The position numbers and the translations under genes are program-made. Source: Moringa oleifera (Eukaryota > Streptophyta > Magnoliopsida > Brassicales > Moringaceae). Taken from it: a stretch of DNA of 64,000 nucleotides. The stretch lies in assembly GCA_021397835.1 (NCBI GenBank), contig JAJFZO010000344.1, positions 8,060,001-8,124,000 of the forward strand, read 5' to 3'. Each line of letters opens with the position of its first letter. Position 1 is the first letter of the stretch. The notes beneath the pieces were generated by a model. It was not told the DNA's origin and made no database searches. It saw only the letters and a program-made list of their open reading frames with translations. Of this stretch, positions 50,401 to 63,014 are shown in pieces.

Positions 50401-53400
50401 ACTATGAAAGAAGAGGACATGAATGGAGCAAATTGACACGTTCTTCTATTGGTGATTGGAATAGAAATGTGGAAACAATTATTCAATGGTCTCCATTTTC
50501 TAGTGAAGCCGACCTACTTTATCAGGTAATTTTTTATTCTTTCTGGTGCCGGGACAAGGTGACTAATTTTCCGTGTGCTGCATGTAACTTCAACTTCTTA
50601 TACTGCTTGAAGCTATTGCTTTTCTTTTGGTAAATATGAAATATCTCATTAGAATAAAAGAAGGTGGACTTTAACTTGAGTGGGAATCATAACAAGGCAG
50701 AGGACATTGGCTGAGCCAAATGTATATTTTTAAAATGGAACCTAATCCTGGTAAAAGCTATTTGAGATTATGTTTTTTCATTTTTCCTTTTCAATCTCCC
50801 CGACTTAGTGGGTACGGGGACGGGAGGATGCAGGCTATTTAGCTAGTTAGGCAGGCTATTGCTGAGTTGTAATTGGCTCTTAGAACCACTCAGTAAAAGA
50901 AGGGAAATAACTGCAACATTGGTTTTTGCTGACCATGTAATTCATAATAATTGTCCTATAATTCTTCTGTCAGAACTTCCATTCCGTAACTTGGGACATA
51001 TATGGAGGCTTTTCAGCACAATGGTTATTTTTATTTTTATTGTGTTTGTCAATTAAAGTTGGTTTATCTGTAAGAAACATCATATGCAATTTAATGCCCT
51101 CTGAATAGCAGTATTAAACACAAGGCAGATATCATCTTATATTGAATGATTACAGGTATGTCCATCTTAAATAAAATGATATGCAAATGCACTTATTTTC
51201 TATCAGAAGTTCTGTTTATGATATGTATGCTTTGGGATGTTTCTTTACACATCCATCTTGTGCATTTTTTCCTTTTTTTGTAATATTTTTTCCTTTGAGT
51301 TTGAATCTCTTGCTCATTGTTGTTTCTATGATTGATTAATGATAAATTGTTGTTTCCCTACTTGTAGTTTAATCAGATGAGGGACCACGGAACATGCATA
51401 ATCATATACAATCTTTGGGAGGATGACCAAGGGATGTTGGAACTTGATTTTGATGCTGATCCGCATGTGTGTCACCGGTGTCCTGAGCCTTTCTGGATTA
51501 TGTTATTTCCTTTGTGATTGAGATATCTAATATGTTTTATGAACAAAATATTTTGTGTGGTTAACTTTTATGGCTTATGGCTTGGCAGGACATCCAACTT
51601 AGAGGTGTCAACCGTGATGAGAAGAATATACAAATGTCCAAACAGTTCCCTAATTCTAGGCACTTCCTGACTTACCGGCATTCATTAAGGGTAACTGATG
51701 CTGCAACTGTGTTGTGTGATTAAAACAATGAATTTGGTATTCCATGTATTAGTCTGGAGTGGGATCTTTACATGGCTAACACGGCTTGGGATGTCTGTCT
51801 GAGTTTTTACTAACAGTTGACTGAGCCATTTCCTGAGAGTTTTGCTTGCTTCAACTTGTTGGATCTTCCTTTTAGATCTAGTTTTATTTCACTTTTTATT
51901 GTCCCAAATCAATTTCCAGAGTTACGCATCAATTCTCTATTTGAGACTTCCTCCTGGGTTCCGAATCGTTCTCCGTGGGAAAGATGTTGAGCACCACAAC
52001 ATAGTGAATGATATGATGATGACTGAAAGGATTACATATCGGCCGCAGTCTGGTGCTGATGGGGTTTCGAAGGATCCAAATGTAAGACTGTAATTATTAA
52101 CTCTTGATGTGCTCATCTCTATGCTTCCCCTTTCTGCCTCCTGCCTTCTGCCCCTGTCCCTGCCCCTGGCCCCCAATTGTATGATTGATCATATTCCTAT
52201 GCTAATTGCATGCAACTATTGCCATCAGATGACTGCTACTGTGACTATTGGGTTTGTGAAGGATGCTAAATCTCACATTGATGTTCAAGGGTTCAATGTT
52301 TACCACAAAAATCGTCTCATAAAGGTTTGCTTTGTTTAAATAATAATCTTTGTAAACTCATTGCTTTGTCTTATCATTTTCCTCTTTCAATGATGATACT
52401 TATTCTTGTGTAAATTACTGTTTTAATTTTACTTAATTTTAATTGTTTGGGATTTAAAGTGCCAGGTTATCTTCGTGTTTACTTAAATGTGACACTTGGA
52501 TCTGCCTAAAATTTTGCATAATTTTTAATAAACCTGTGGTCTTGTTTGGCAGCCATTTTGGAGGCTTTGGAATGCTGCAGGAAGTGATGGTCGTGGTGTG
52601 ATAGGTGATTTTTCTGCATTGGAGTCTGTAATTTATTAACTGACCTGAGTTTAGTTCTGATGCACTTAATTTCGGCTGATAGGTGTCTTGGAAGCTAATT
52701 TTGTTGAACCGGCTCATGATAAGCAGGGGTTTGAGCGTACGACAGTTCTTGCAAGACTTGAGGGACGGCTTATACACATGCAAAAGAATTACTGGTCGAT
52801 TTTTAGTGCGTCTTTTCTGGTGTTCTCAGTTGCTTTATTGATGAAATAATTGATAATAGCTACCCATTATTCATTTAGGTGGACCAATTGCCACAGAATT
52901 GGCTATGCTGCACGACGAAATACAAAACTTGCAGACACTGAGAATAGAGGTACAAGGCCTTACATGCATTTGCTTATTTGCTCTATGTACCTAACAAGAT
53001 ATGTTGTTATGTCTTCTGATATTTTATAAATACCTTGATTTTTGCAGAAACCTCTTCTAAATATTTTACACATAAATCTTCTGAATCTAAAAAGAAAAAT
53101 ACTCCCTCCAGCAAAATATCGAAATCAGGTTCAGACAAACTTCATTCATATTCAAACGAAAGGCAACAAGGAAAAGGAGCTGGGAAGTATGGTAAAACAG
53201 TGGCTAGTGGATGTGAAAACGGGCTTGTCTCCAGTGTAAGCAATAACTTGACAAAGACAACCAAAAAGTCTGGAGGAAGAGGAAGTTCTGATGACCTATC
53301 TCACAGTGTGGAGGATGTCAGTGAGGATGATGAGTATGTTCCCCGACCTAATAGGCCAGCTAATTGTACTAGTCAAAGGACATCTGCTAGGAAGTCTTCC

Positions 53401-54637
53401 GAGAAAGATGGATCACTTAGGACCAAATCAGTTTCACACTTGGAAGAAACTGAATCTCAGCAAGATTGTCCATCAGGTGGAAGAACTTTTGGATTGATCA
53501 GACAATTACAGTCAAAGGTCATTTTGAGCCTTTTCTCTTCTTTATAGCTTCTATGTTGTGCTACTTGATGGATTTATGATGATTTACTTGCTGATCTACT
53601 ATAGCTGATGTTGACAACCCTGGCTGATGCCTTTTGTTTTGGAGCCTAGTTGATTTTTGGTGTATGTAGTCTGGCCACTCCAGGCCCTCTTCCGTTGTTT
53701 TTCTGTGGTTTCTTGATATTGATGGAGATGCATTAAATCTTTTTGATGGAATAGTGCATGATTCTGCCTGTACTGGGGCACTTCTAATGCTCTCTTCTTC
53801 AACTCAGGTTACTGAGTGTTCCCTTTCTCATTCTGATTTACGTATGCTGGATCTCTTGAAACAAGAGAATCGTGAATTGAGAGAAAGGTAATTTACCTTG
53901 CCTATGTGAAGTATGAGCATTGTACTATATGTTTGCCCTGTCATTGATGGCCTAGTTTCCACTTTTGAAATTCTATTTGCACTTTAGATTGGAGAGAAAG
54001 GACAGAGAAGTTCTGCTGGAATTGCAGCAGGAGTTGCAGCGTGAGAGAGATCGGTGCAAATCACTTGAAGAGGAGGTATTTTGCTTTTGCAATCTTTATT
54101 TGATCACTATAGTTGAAGATAAGCCAAAGACTGGCATGATATTTTAGGATGCACCCTGTCAAATGTTTGATATATTTTTTACTCATCCTTAACTGGAATT
54201 GCTTGGGTGACACCACCTAACTGTTCTTGGGTTGAATTGGAAGTTTCTGCATGCTTTTCTTACATTTGATTTGATTTATTTGTTTTCTTGTTCCTGCCTT
54301 TCCTTTGATTAGCTCAAAGTGACAAAGCAAAAATTTGATGAACTGAACTTGGAACAAGAAAGTCTAATTGATATCTTCTCAGAGGAGAGGGATCGGCGAG
54401 AAAAGATGGAGGAAAATTTGAAAATGAAGATAAAGGTTACCTCGAACCCTCTCTCTCTTAAAAGCTCATCTTGCATGTTTTATTTATATCTAGAGTTTCT
54501 CTCTGTTTATATCTTTATTTTTCCTGATCAGACAACTCATGAATATTGCTATGTAGGATGCATCTAATACAATTCAAGCGCTGCTTGAGAAGGTTAGGCT
54601 GCTGGAGGGGGGGAAATCTTTCGACTGTAAACCATAA
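44449..54637 (+). CDS. MORC4: Microrchidia (MORC) GHKL ATPase, MORC4/MORC7 type, 20 exons
   Basis: MORC ATPases compact chromatin and silence transposons downstream of small-RNA-directed DNA methylation, and affect disease resistance. Exons: 44449-44902, 45306-45380, 45508-45542, 45626-45704, 46276-46368, 46461-46545, 47541-47616, 50397-50525, 51368-51466, 51589-51690, 51920-52081, 52229-52324, 52553-52604, 52683-52794, 52879-52949, 53048-53517, 53808-53887, 53988-54075, 54313-54435 and 54557-54637; 853 residues. GHKL motifs: ELLDN (E180, N184), DNGGG (215-219) and QYGNGFK (245-251). The S5-like fold follows (PPGFRIVLRGKDVEHHNI, NCHRIGYAAR). Then comes a long lysine/serine-rich linker of the MORC4/7 type and a C-terminal coiled coil (RERDRCKSLEEE). 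The N terminus has V-K-Q-E (5-8) and VLLIEL (30-35) followed by a serine/aspartate run. Intron 7 (2.8 kb) contains an L1. MORC4 versus MORC7 is not decided; the symbol follows map position beside SAUR. Confidence 0.92.
48280..49977 (+). mobile_element. 5'-truncated LINE/L1 inside MORC intron 7
   Basis: Starts within reverse transcriptase just before the catalytic block, here LLFVDDTILFCGADEQL (F-V-D-D, both aspartates kept). It continues with the thumb region (WKRRYLSNGGRLTLINSMLSSIPVYFMPFF) and the C-terminal zf-RVT domain (IWNIKVPPRVASMHGKLLG), across several stops. It ends in a 16-base A run at 49962-49977. Orientation is the same as MORC. The 5' edge is placed by where similarity begins, and I found no convincing target duplication. 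Not functional. Confidence 0.82.
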
Positions 54638-56765
54638 TGTTGATGACACTGTTCATGTTGAGTTCCACTGGAAGGCATAAAATATGATTTTTCGTGTCTG
54701 CGTTTCATTTTGTTACCTTTACCCAGGTTTCCTAATGACTTGGCCAAAGATAAAAAGTTTACTAAGGTAAAAGTAGAATCATCCTGTATTCTACAAACTG
54801 GTGTCTCTCTTCCCCTCAGCCTCACCTGTTCAAAATTAGTCTGCTGAGAATGTGTAAAAGCAAAAGGATTTTAGTTGCTGGATGTTTACTATTGGTCTTG
54901 GTGCCAAATTTTGGCATCCCAGTGGTGTATCTATGCTTCTGAAAAAGAACAGTTACTTATGGTGTCCGTCCCTCGCATATGTCTGTGTTACCTCTGTAAA
55001 CCAGGGAGCAGAACTTGCCTGGCACTGGATGAGTTTTGGTAGTAAATTGGGGATTTAGAATATGGTAGCCTCTCCTCGTCTGGCCTTCTCTGATTGTAGG
55101 AATCGTAAGTATAGGTTGTGAGCTTTTTCTTTGTACCTTAGATGTGTTAATAAGTTTGACCATCTCAGTTATTGGAAATATCTTAAATATTATAATATTC
55201 CAATATAATCTTTAATGTGATTATGCATATAGTAGTATATTTTAAATTAAATCCGAGTGTGAGCTGTGGATGGAAGAGGGAGGAAATACCTGCCATTTCA
55301 AACTGAGGCAAGAGTAAAGTTGTTAGCATGCTGCAGAGTAATAGGTTCAGATGAAGCAGCTTAAGAGCACATTCATAATGAGTATGCCTCTCCTCTGACT
55401 CAAATATTTTCCATATAAAAATGGAAAACAACCTATCTTTCTAGCCGGTCACACATATGTTCAGTCAATTTTTACTTGTTCTTTGTTGAGTTATTTCTCT
55501 AGATAATAATATCTCGATGCTGTCAGAGAATTAGGTTTTGCTTTATAGACTCCAGCAATGGGATTAAAAGGTTTTGATTAGTATAACTAAGTCTTTTGGT
55601 AATTAAGTTCAGGGACTCATTTCTGTTTTTCGTTTGGGTGTGGGTATCATAAGATTCCGAGAATGTAATTGCACCTTATAGCTCAGTTATTAGAGGAAAA
55701 GAGAATAGTATTCTTTAAATATGTTTGTTCAGAATTTAAATAACATCTGTGTTATCATCTCTGTACTAATTAAATTACATGTTAAATCAATAAAGGAGTC
55801 ATCAAAATATTCTGAAATTATTTTTCATTCAGAATTTTCAATGGATGAACTATAAATTTCTAATGCATACATATGATGAGAAATTGCCCCACGGCACAAA
55901 ATGCCCACTGACTTAATAAAGTGTGAGGCGGAAGTGGAGCAACTGCCAAACTTGTGCCCTGGGACAGTTTTGGTCAGTCCAAGATAGGCATGCTCCATGA
56001 GACCAAACTTGAGAGCAACATCTGCATACATTGATGACACATGGGATGGGCAATAAAGCATTTAGGTTTGGAATTCTACTAATTGATGTGTAGACCTAAG
56101 AAGAGGAGAATTCAATTTCATTATCTTTTAATAGGCTTTCCCTAACCCTAATGGCAAGTTGACTTCATAAGTCGGATATTTTCAACGAGCCATGGTTTTT
56201 TAGTTCCCTTGGTCAAATCCCAAATGCAAATTGCAGCAGCATAGTTTCAGGGATAAAAACGAAAGAGGAGAAAAGAAAGAGAAAAGGACAAGAAAGAACC
56301 ATTGGTCTAACGCCTTGTCTATTGGTCAAGGACTGGCGTGGGCAGTGCAGGGCATTCTCTGCTGCCTCTGACCCACAAGACAAAAACACTTTCTGAGAGA
56401 AGCATTAAACAAGAAGCTGCATGGCATGTGTCGTCTTGTTCTGCTTACCATTTTCAGCAGCGTACCAAACGGCTACAGAAACCAACGCCCACCGCTGTAA
56501 ACAAACACAACAGCCCATCTTGCTGTTTCAATCCACAAAACCCCCCAAAAAAAAAAAAAAAAGGTAAAAAAAAAAAGACAGTGGAAAATTATTCCTTGAG
56601 TCTTTAAGGCGCGTGTTGATGAAAGTCCATAATCCTCACTCACCCGCACGTGACACCGTAACTTCATCGATGAAAGGAAAAAGAACAAAATTGCCAATCA
56701 GCGTGTCCATCATCACTTAACTCTCCACGTGCGTTGCCTTAACCATGGTTAACCAAATCCAAAAC
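54638..56765. other. Spacer between MORC and the TPD1-like gene
   Basis: MORC 3' region followed by unassigned sequence. Two G-boxes (CACGTG at 56647-56652 and 56726-56731) sit just left of a TATA box at 56772 and belong to the next gene's promoter. An A-run lies near 56548. Confidence 0.5.
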
Positions 56766-56771
56766 CCCCAC

Positions 56772-56778
56772 TATATAT
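56772..56778 (+). promoter_or_regulatory. Probable TATA box of the TPD1-like gene, with a leader intron
   Basis: TATATAT is followed by a C/T-rich, leader-like stretch (56,790-56,930). A GGAAAG/GTGAAC donor near 56,931 and a GATGCAG acceptor near 57,740 would splice this leader to the segment before the ATG at 57931. The motifs are visible; the leader intron is inference. Confidence 0.4.
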
Positions 56779-57930
56779 GCCCCGCACAGGCACATCCTCC
56801 ATCTCCGGTCACTGCCACGAAACCGAAACCCTAATTCTCTTTCTCTCTACACAAAAACGCACGGGTCTTGGTGTTGACCCTTCTTTCTGTTTCTCTGTTT
56901 ATCAATCACCCGTGGGATTCATCCGGAAAGGTGAACTCTCTGGAGCATATATGTACACAATGATCAATACACACACATACACGTGTTGCTGCATGCGAGT
57001 GTTGTGTGGTGTTTGGAGCTAATGTGGCTAATAAATGCGTATTAATCGGAGATCGGCTTTAACGATTTACTGTTTTGTCATCATCTCTGGCTCTCAAGAT
57101 CTTCTCTGCCGTTTTTGTCTCTTCAATAAGCTTTTTGTTGTTCTCTGAGTGCATGGTGTGTTTGTGTGTGTCCGCCTCTGTACTCTCTGCTGTTTGTCGA
57201 CTGTTCTCGCTCAGTAAATTCCGCCTGCAAAGGTTTTCGTTTCCCATGCCAATGTTTCCTTCATTACATTTTTCGGGAAAATAGTGTTTACTTCCTTTTT
57301 TTTTTTTTTTTTCGTTTTAGTGGTATTACATACTTTTCTCTTCCCTCAAGAACTACCACTTTTGGCACCAACTCTTTTCTTTCCTTCATGTGAGAGGCAT
57401 ACAGAAATTACAAATCAACAATGTTGTTCGACTTGATTTGAAGCTATGGTTGCACCGTTGATCATTTTTTCTTTTTAATCCCCTTTCCGCTTCTATGCAT
57501 TGCCCAGGAGCTGTTTAGGCCTGGCACAAATCGCCGTCGTTTTTGGCCAAGTTTGGCCTTAGCTGTTCAGCTCGTGAAACCTACAGATTATAGGCGTTCT
57601 TTTTGTTTAAGTCAAATCTGGACCGCCTGTTCTGATCTGACGGTTGTTCTTCTTTCTCATTGTTTTTTCTTTAAATTTTTTGACCAATAGATGATGTGAT
57701 GTATATAAGTACGCTAATCCAACCTCATTCCATGATGCAGATATTCAATATCTGAAAGCGGGGAGAGGAGAGGAGGGAAGAGAGACTCTTATTGCCTCTC
57801 GTGCGCCGAGTTTACTGAGTGAAGAGAACGAGTCAACTAGATCTCTTCTGGTATATAACCTGCCAGGCTTTAGGCTCTCCAGAAGGAAGTGGAGAATCTA
57901 TTGAGGTCTTCGTGTGGCTCGATCTGATCG

Positions 57931-59653
57931 ATGAATCGGCGATACGTTGTGGCTTCGGTCTCACTTTTGCTCGGCGTTGTATTCATTGCTCTTGCCTGTC
58001 GCACCGGTACGTGGAAGTATAAGACATGGAGTATTGTGCTTATACAGTACGCACAATATAATAGGCTCATGATAGATTCCATAGATTCCAAACATTCCTT
58101 ATTAGTTTAATGTTTGATTTGATGGTCGGCTTTGCTTTTATTCATGGATGGCCTTTATTTCAGGGACATGATGGTTCTCATGTTTGTTGTTTTTTTCTTT
58201 TTAATTCGTCATTATTCTCTTCTTTTGTCTTTTTTGACAAAGATAAAAAAGGAAAACAGCGCCCATGGCGGTAGTTCTGTTCTCATTCCTTTTTTTTTTT
58301 GGAGTTTTGGGTGCAGGTTTGAGTAATAAGGACGGTTCCACGGGATCGAGCTTATGGAGTATCATAGGAGGGAACAAGCCACTCTCGTCTCCACATCGTA
58401 AGCTCCTTCGTCGTGGTAAGAATGTGACCTAGCTAGCATTTTAAGGGTTTCTTCTTCTGAAGATGAAAGACCAATATGCTATAACCTACGTCATTGAACC
58501 GGGGGGGGGGGGGGGGGGGGGTATGCGTGCGTTATTTTGGTATATTTTGGAGCTGTTTTCCTCGGTAGCCATTCTGTTTGCTTGCAAAATGGGAATTTTG
58601 CAGCGTTGAACAGTACCTGACACGCGTCTCAGGTGCCGTAGATGGAAGTGTCAGAGGTGCACGACCGTGTTTACGCTTGATGCGGCCCTGCACCGTCTGT
58701 TAAGTGGTGGTCCCCTGTCCACGAAGATAACAACTGCTGTGTTGTTATTGATAGTATCTTTAGGATGGGATATTCATTATTCATATCCCATCACGTTTCA
58801 TCGCCTTTTTTTAGCACTCATCCTAGTGGAAGCCTTTTAGCCCCTTTGACCAGTTCGCGCTTTGCCTACTCGGTAAGGGAGATTAGCAACCTGGTTCAGC
58901 TAGCTGTCTAATTTAGCCTTTTTATTAATGCACATAATATCAAAAGGGTATTTTTGTGTTAGTACAGTGCTTTCATTGAATTTCCATTCTCAATGAAAAG
59001 AAGTTTTGGAAAGTAAAATGGAAACGTACATGGAATGTGGTGAGGTATGATGCTCCCTATCAGTAGTCTTTTTGGTTCGTTTGGGTCCCTTTCTTTTTGC
59101 CCTATGATGTCTGTGAATCACCTCTCAAAAGTGAATCTTGTCCGTAACTTTTCCCGGGTTTGTTGGTTGATAGTGGCATTCACAATTCTGATGGTCATTT
59201 TTATATCTTGCAAAGTGGACCCGAGTCATAAAGCCTATCCTTTCACTATCTTAATTTATTGCAAACTCACTTTCTTTCTTCGCTTCCATTTTTTGCTTTC
59301 ACACAGAAACATCTCCAGAACAACCAGACCGAATATCGGGGGAGAGGTGTACGAAGTCTGATATAGTGATTAGCCAGGGACCCACAGCGCCCCTACCTAG
59401 TGGCATACCAACCTACACCGTCGAAATTACGAACGTCTGTGTCTCTGGATGTGACATCTCTGGGATCCACCTCACCTGTGGCTGGTTCAGCTCTGCTCGT
59501 CTCATCAACCCAAAGATCTTTAAGCGCCTACGCTATAATGACTGTCTAGTTAACAACGGAAAGCCCTTGGCATACGGTGCCAGCCTCTCTTTTCAGTACG
59601 CCAATACATACCTATATCCTCTTTCGGTCTCCGCAGTGGTCTGCTCTAAATAA
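57931..59653 (+). CDS. TPD1: TPD1 (TAPETUM DETERMINANT 1)-like secreted ligand, 3 exons
   Basis: TPD1 is a small secreted protein bound by the EMS1/EXS leucine-rich receptor kinase, and it fixes tapetum fate in anthers. Exons 57931-58006, 58317-58415 and 59307-59653 give 173 residues, matching the roughly 176 of Arabidopsis TPD1. Residues 1-25 form a signal peptide (basic MNRR, then [17 protein letters not shown]). A basic RKLLRR segment precedes the mature-like domain at about 58, a candidate processing site. The domain shows the family pattern [43 protein letters not shown] and a last cysteine two residues from the end, with six cysteines in the domain. Introns are phase 1. The start is the first ATG that provides a signal peptide. 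Intron 2 has a 21-base G run. TPD1 versus the paralogue TDL1 is not settled; the neighbouring MORC favours TPD1. Confidence 0.88.
58501..58521 (+). repeat. 21-base poly(G) tract in intron 2 of the TPD1-like gene
   Basis: Uninterrupted run of 21 G. Such runs are rare in plant genomes and can form G-quadruplex structure; they are also prone to length error in sequencing. Confidence 0.9.
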
Positions 59654-60588
59654 GACATCAGAGGTCAAGCATTGCTAGCAGGGCAACAACGAAATAAAGA
59701 TCTGTAAGTGAAAGTTGGTACGTAGATTCTTGGTACCCACATGCCTTTCCTTTAACTTCCAAGGGGGTGGATGGACATGGACCTGGACCTCGACCTGGAG
59801 CATTTTACACTGTATAGGGTACTTTTTCTCAGTTTTGATTGCTTTTGGTAGGGATTTGGTGGGTTAGTGGTGACTCTTTTTTTTTTGGTTAGATACTTTA
59901 TAATGGTAACGTGGTATATAGAAGTTAATATACCTGCGAAATGCAAGAATTTGAAAACTGTGATCAGATAAACTTTTCATCAGTTTGCCTACTTGCCATT
60001 TGGTTTCGATATGGATATGGATGATCAGTAGTATGTTGGTAATGGAGGATGCAGGTGCTTTTACTTGCTTTGTTGCAGCCCTCTATTGAAACTTTGGTGT
60101 TTATATCTTCATTGAAAGTGTTGCTTCACGCTTTCAAACATTTCCTTTTGCAAGTTGAGGATAGTAATACTTTGAACAGATATAATATTTAAGGTGACAT
60201 TGCTTAATATATGATGATAATAGAAATAACATTAAATTTGTGATAAATAAATTAAGTATATTTTATTTGTATTTAAATAAAAGTAAAATCAACAAAAAAA
60301 AAATTCTGACTTTCTTTTTTGCCGCAAAAGCAAATCCATGGAAAAAGAAAAAGAAAAAGTCTTGTTGGACTTGCACATGAAGCCCAAACCTAAAACAGCT
60401 TATGTTTGGACCGATCTCAACTACCCAAGTTTGACTTTCGGTGCAACCCGACCCAAAAGTCTACGTGGCTGCTTTGTTTTATTATATGGTCAGAGCAGAT
60501 GATTGCTTTGCTCTTACAAATTACCATCTCTTATCTTGTTGAGACAGCAAGAGCACAAGAAAAAACATAGAGGTAGAACCAGGCGAAA
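59654..60588. other. Spacer between the TPD1-like gene and GSA
   Basis: No gene seen. Holds the GSA promoter: an ABRE/G-box-type TACGTGGC at 60462-60469, about 120 bases before the GSA start codon, consistent with light or ABA control (inference). No standard TATA box; TTATATGG near 60482 is the nearest candidate. Confidence 0.5.
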
Positions 60589-63014
60589 ATGGCTGCCACG
60601 ATTTCAGGCGTCGGAGTTTGGTTAGGGCTTTCATGCTCTAGGAAGGTTTTGCGAAGAGCTTCTTCTTCAAGATCCTCTTGTTGTGGCGTCAAAATGTGTG
60701 TATCTGTTCAAGAGAAGAAGAAGAATTTCACTCTTCAAAAATCCGAAGAAGCTTTCAACGCCGCCAAGGTACTTTAACCCTTTTGCCTTTACCGTTTTAA
60801 GTTTAGGAATTTAAGTTCATTTTGTTTTGTTGTAGATAGTTTTGATTATCAAAATGTTATTATGTTGCCATGGTTGAATTTCTATCGATTGTTTTCCTCT
60901 TGTAACTTTTAGCCTGAGAATCAGGTAACTATTGATTCACTGATATGGGTATGTCATTAGAAGGATAAGCTCAGTGAAGTCCACTCCCTATTCTCTTCAT
61001 TGAATTGAATTTAGAAGAAGCATTGCAGATAAAAACTTGTAATTGCTGATGTAGAAAAATTAGCTCTGTCAGTTGAAGCACATTTTTCATCTTGTACATT
61101 CTGTTCTTCAACTGTTCCCATTAATTGTTGTTCATTTTTTTATACTGTTAAAATAGGTCACATGATAGTTTAAGTGGTGACTGATAGTTATGTCGTTTGG
61201 ATTTGTTTATGAGAATGTGGCTTTAGTGTTCATTTGCAAGTGAATGGGAAATATTGTTTGGAATTCTCTGGTAATGAGTAATGCAAGATTTTGTGTAGGA
61301 ATTGATGCCTGGAGGTGTGAACTCCCCTGTCCGTGCCTTTAAATCTGTTGGTGGACAGCCAATTGTGATGGATTCTGTTAAGGGTTCTCGCATGTGGGAC
61401 ATAGATGGCAACGAGTACATTGACTATGTTGGCTCTTGGGGACCAGCCATAATTGGCCATGCGGATGATGAGGTTCTAATCTTTCTCGTGAACTTCCTCT
61501 CTTTGGATTTCATTATCTATCAGCTTTGTGTGCCTATTGGCTATGTGGATATGCTAAGAATTCTGCAGAATTCTCTCTCTCTCTCTCTTTCTCTCTGGAC
61601 ATGTCAAGTTTAAGTAGTTCTGCTTCTAACTCTATTTTCTTGATCACTGCAAAAATTTTTATTGTTCACGCTTAATTTGTAGTTATTTCTTGAAAGTTGC
61701 TGCTTGGTTTAGGCGATGATAAGAACGATTTCCCTTTTCATTTCCTCCTTAACTTCTTTTTAATAAGAATGGAGGCATTATCTTGATAAGACTCTTCTTA
61801 GCCAAGGTACTATATGACACCGTACTATGGTGGATTGATGCCAATACTTGTTTTTGATTTTTTCATGAAAGTTTTATTAGACATTGGCAATGATCCATGT
61901 TCTTAACTATTATTTTGTATATGAATCGTCCACAAACTACGAACAGGTTCTTGCTGCCCTGGGTGAAACAATGAAAAAAGGAACCAGCTTTGGTGCTCCT
62001 TGTCTCCTAGAGAATGTTCTGGCCGAGATGGTGATATCAGCTGTTCCAAGCATTGAAATGGTTCGGTTTGTAAATTCTGGTACAGAAGCATGCATGGGTG
62101 TGCTCCGCTTGGCCCGTGCCTTCACTGGCCGCGAAAAGATCCTCAAGTTTGAGGGCTGCTACCATGGCCATGCTGATCCATTTCTTGTCAAGGCTGGTAG
62201 TGGTGTTGCTACCTTAGGGCTCCCTGACTCACCTGGTGTCCCAAAAGGAGCTACATATGAGACTCTAACAGCACCCTTCAATGACATCTCAGCTGTTAAA
62301 AAGCTCTTTGATACTAATAAAGGAGAGATTGCTGCAGTTATCCTTGAGCCTGTTGTTGGGAACTCTGGCTTTGTCGCTCCTATACCTGGCTTCCTCGATG
62401 CCATACGCCAGATCGCCAAAGAAGATGGTGCTCTTCTGATCTTCGACGAAGTCATGACTGGCTTCCGTTTGTCTTATGGTGGGGCTCAAGAGTACTTTGG
62501 CATAGCACCTGATTTAACAACGCTGGGAAAGATCATAGGTGGAGGTCTACCAGTTGGTGCATATGGTGGAAGGAGAGAGATTATGGAGATGGTGGCGCCA
62601 GCAGGACCAATGTATCAGGCTGGGACCTTGAGTGGGAACCCATTAGCAATGACTGCTGGAATACACACTCTGAAGCGGTTGAAGGAGCCAGGCACATACG
62701 AGTACTTAAACAAGATCTCTGGTGAACTTACTCAAGGTATTTTAGACGCTGGGAAAAAGGCTGGCCATGCAATCTGCGGAGGGTATATAAGAGGGATGTT
62801 TGGGTTTTTCTTCACAGAGGGGCCTGTTTACAATTTTGAGGATGCAAAGAAGAGTGACACTGCCAAGTTCGCAAGGTTTTACCGGGGAATGCTGGAAGAA
62901 GGTGTATACTTTGCACCTTCTCAGTTTGAGGCCGGCTTTACAAGCTTGGCACATACTCCTGAGGATATCCAACGGACTATTGCAGCAGCTGAGAAGGTTT
63001 TCAAGCAGATTTAG
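60589..63014 (+). CDS. GSA: Glutamate-1-semialdehyde 2,1-aminomutase, plastid
   Basis: PLP enzyme of the C5 pathway that converts glutamate-1-semialdehyde to 5-aminolevulinate, the precursor of chlorophyll and heme, in the chloroplast stroma. Exons 60589-60768, 61299-61472 and 61947-63014 give 473 residues, the usual plant size. The first 40 or so residues are serine/arginine-rich with few acids, like a transit peptide. The mature enzyme shows [57 protein letters not shown] and [17 protein letters not shown], in which K313 is the lysine that binds PLP, then [14 protein letters not shown]. Three exons with the whole catalytic part in the last is the usual plant layout. All parts are intact and it should be functional. 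Confidence 0.96.

Noticed and set aside
55825..56061. 78-residue minus-strand open frame (MLYCPSHVSSMYADVAL...)
   Set aside because: No family recognised, no splice partners or promoter context seen; a frame of this length is expected by chance here.
56338..56607. 89-residue plus-strand open frame ending in a lysine run
   Set aside because: The lysines come from an A-run, codon use is not gene-like, and the stretch lies in the TPD1-like promoter region.
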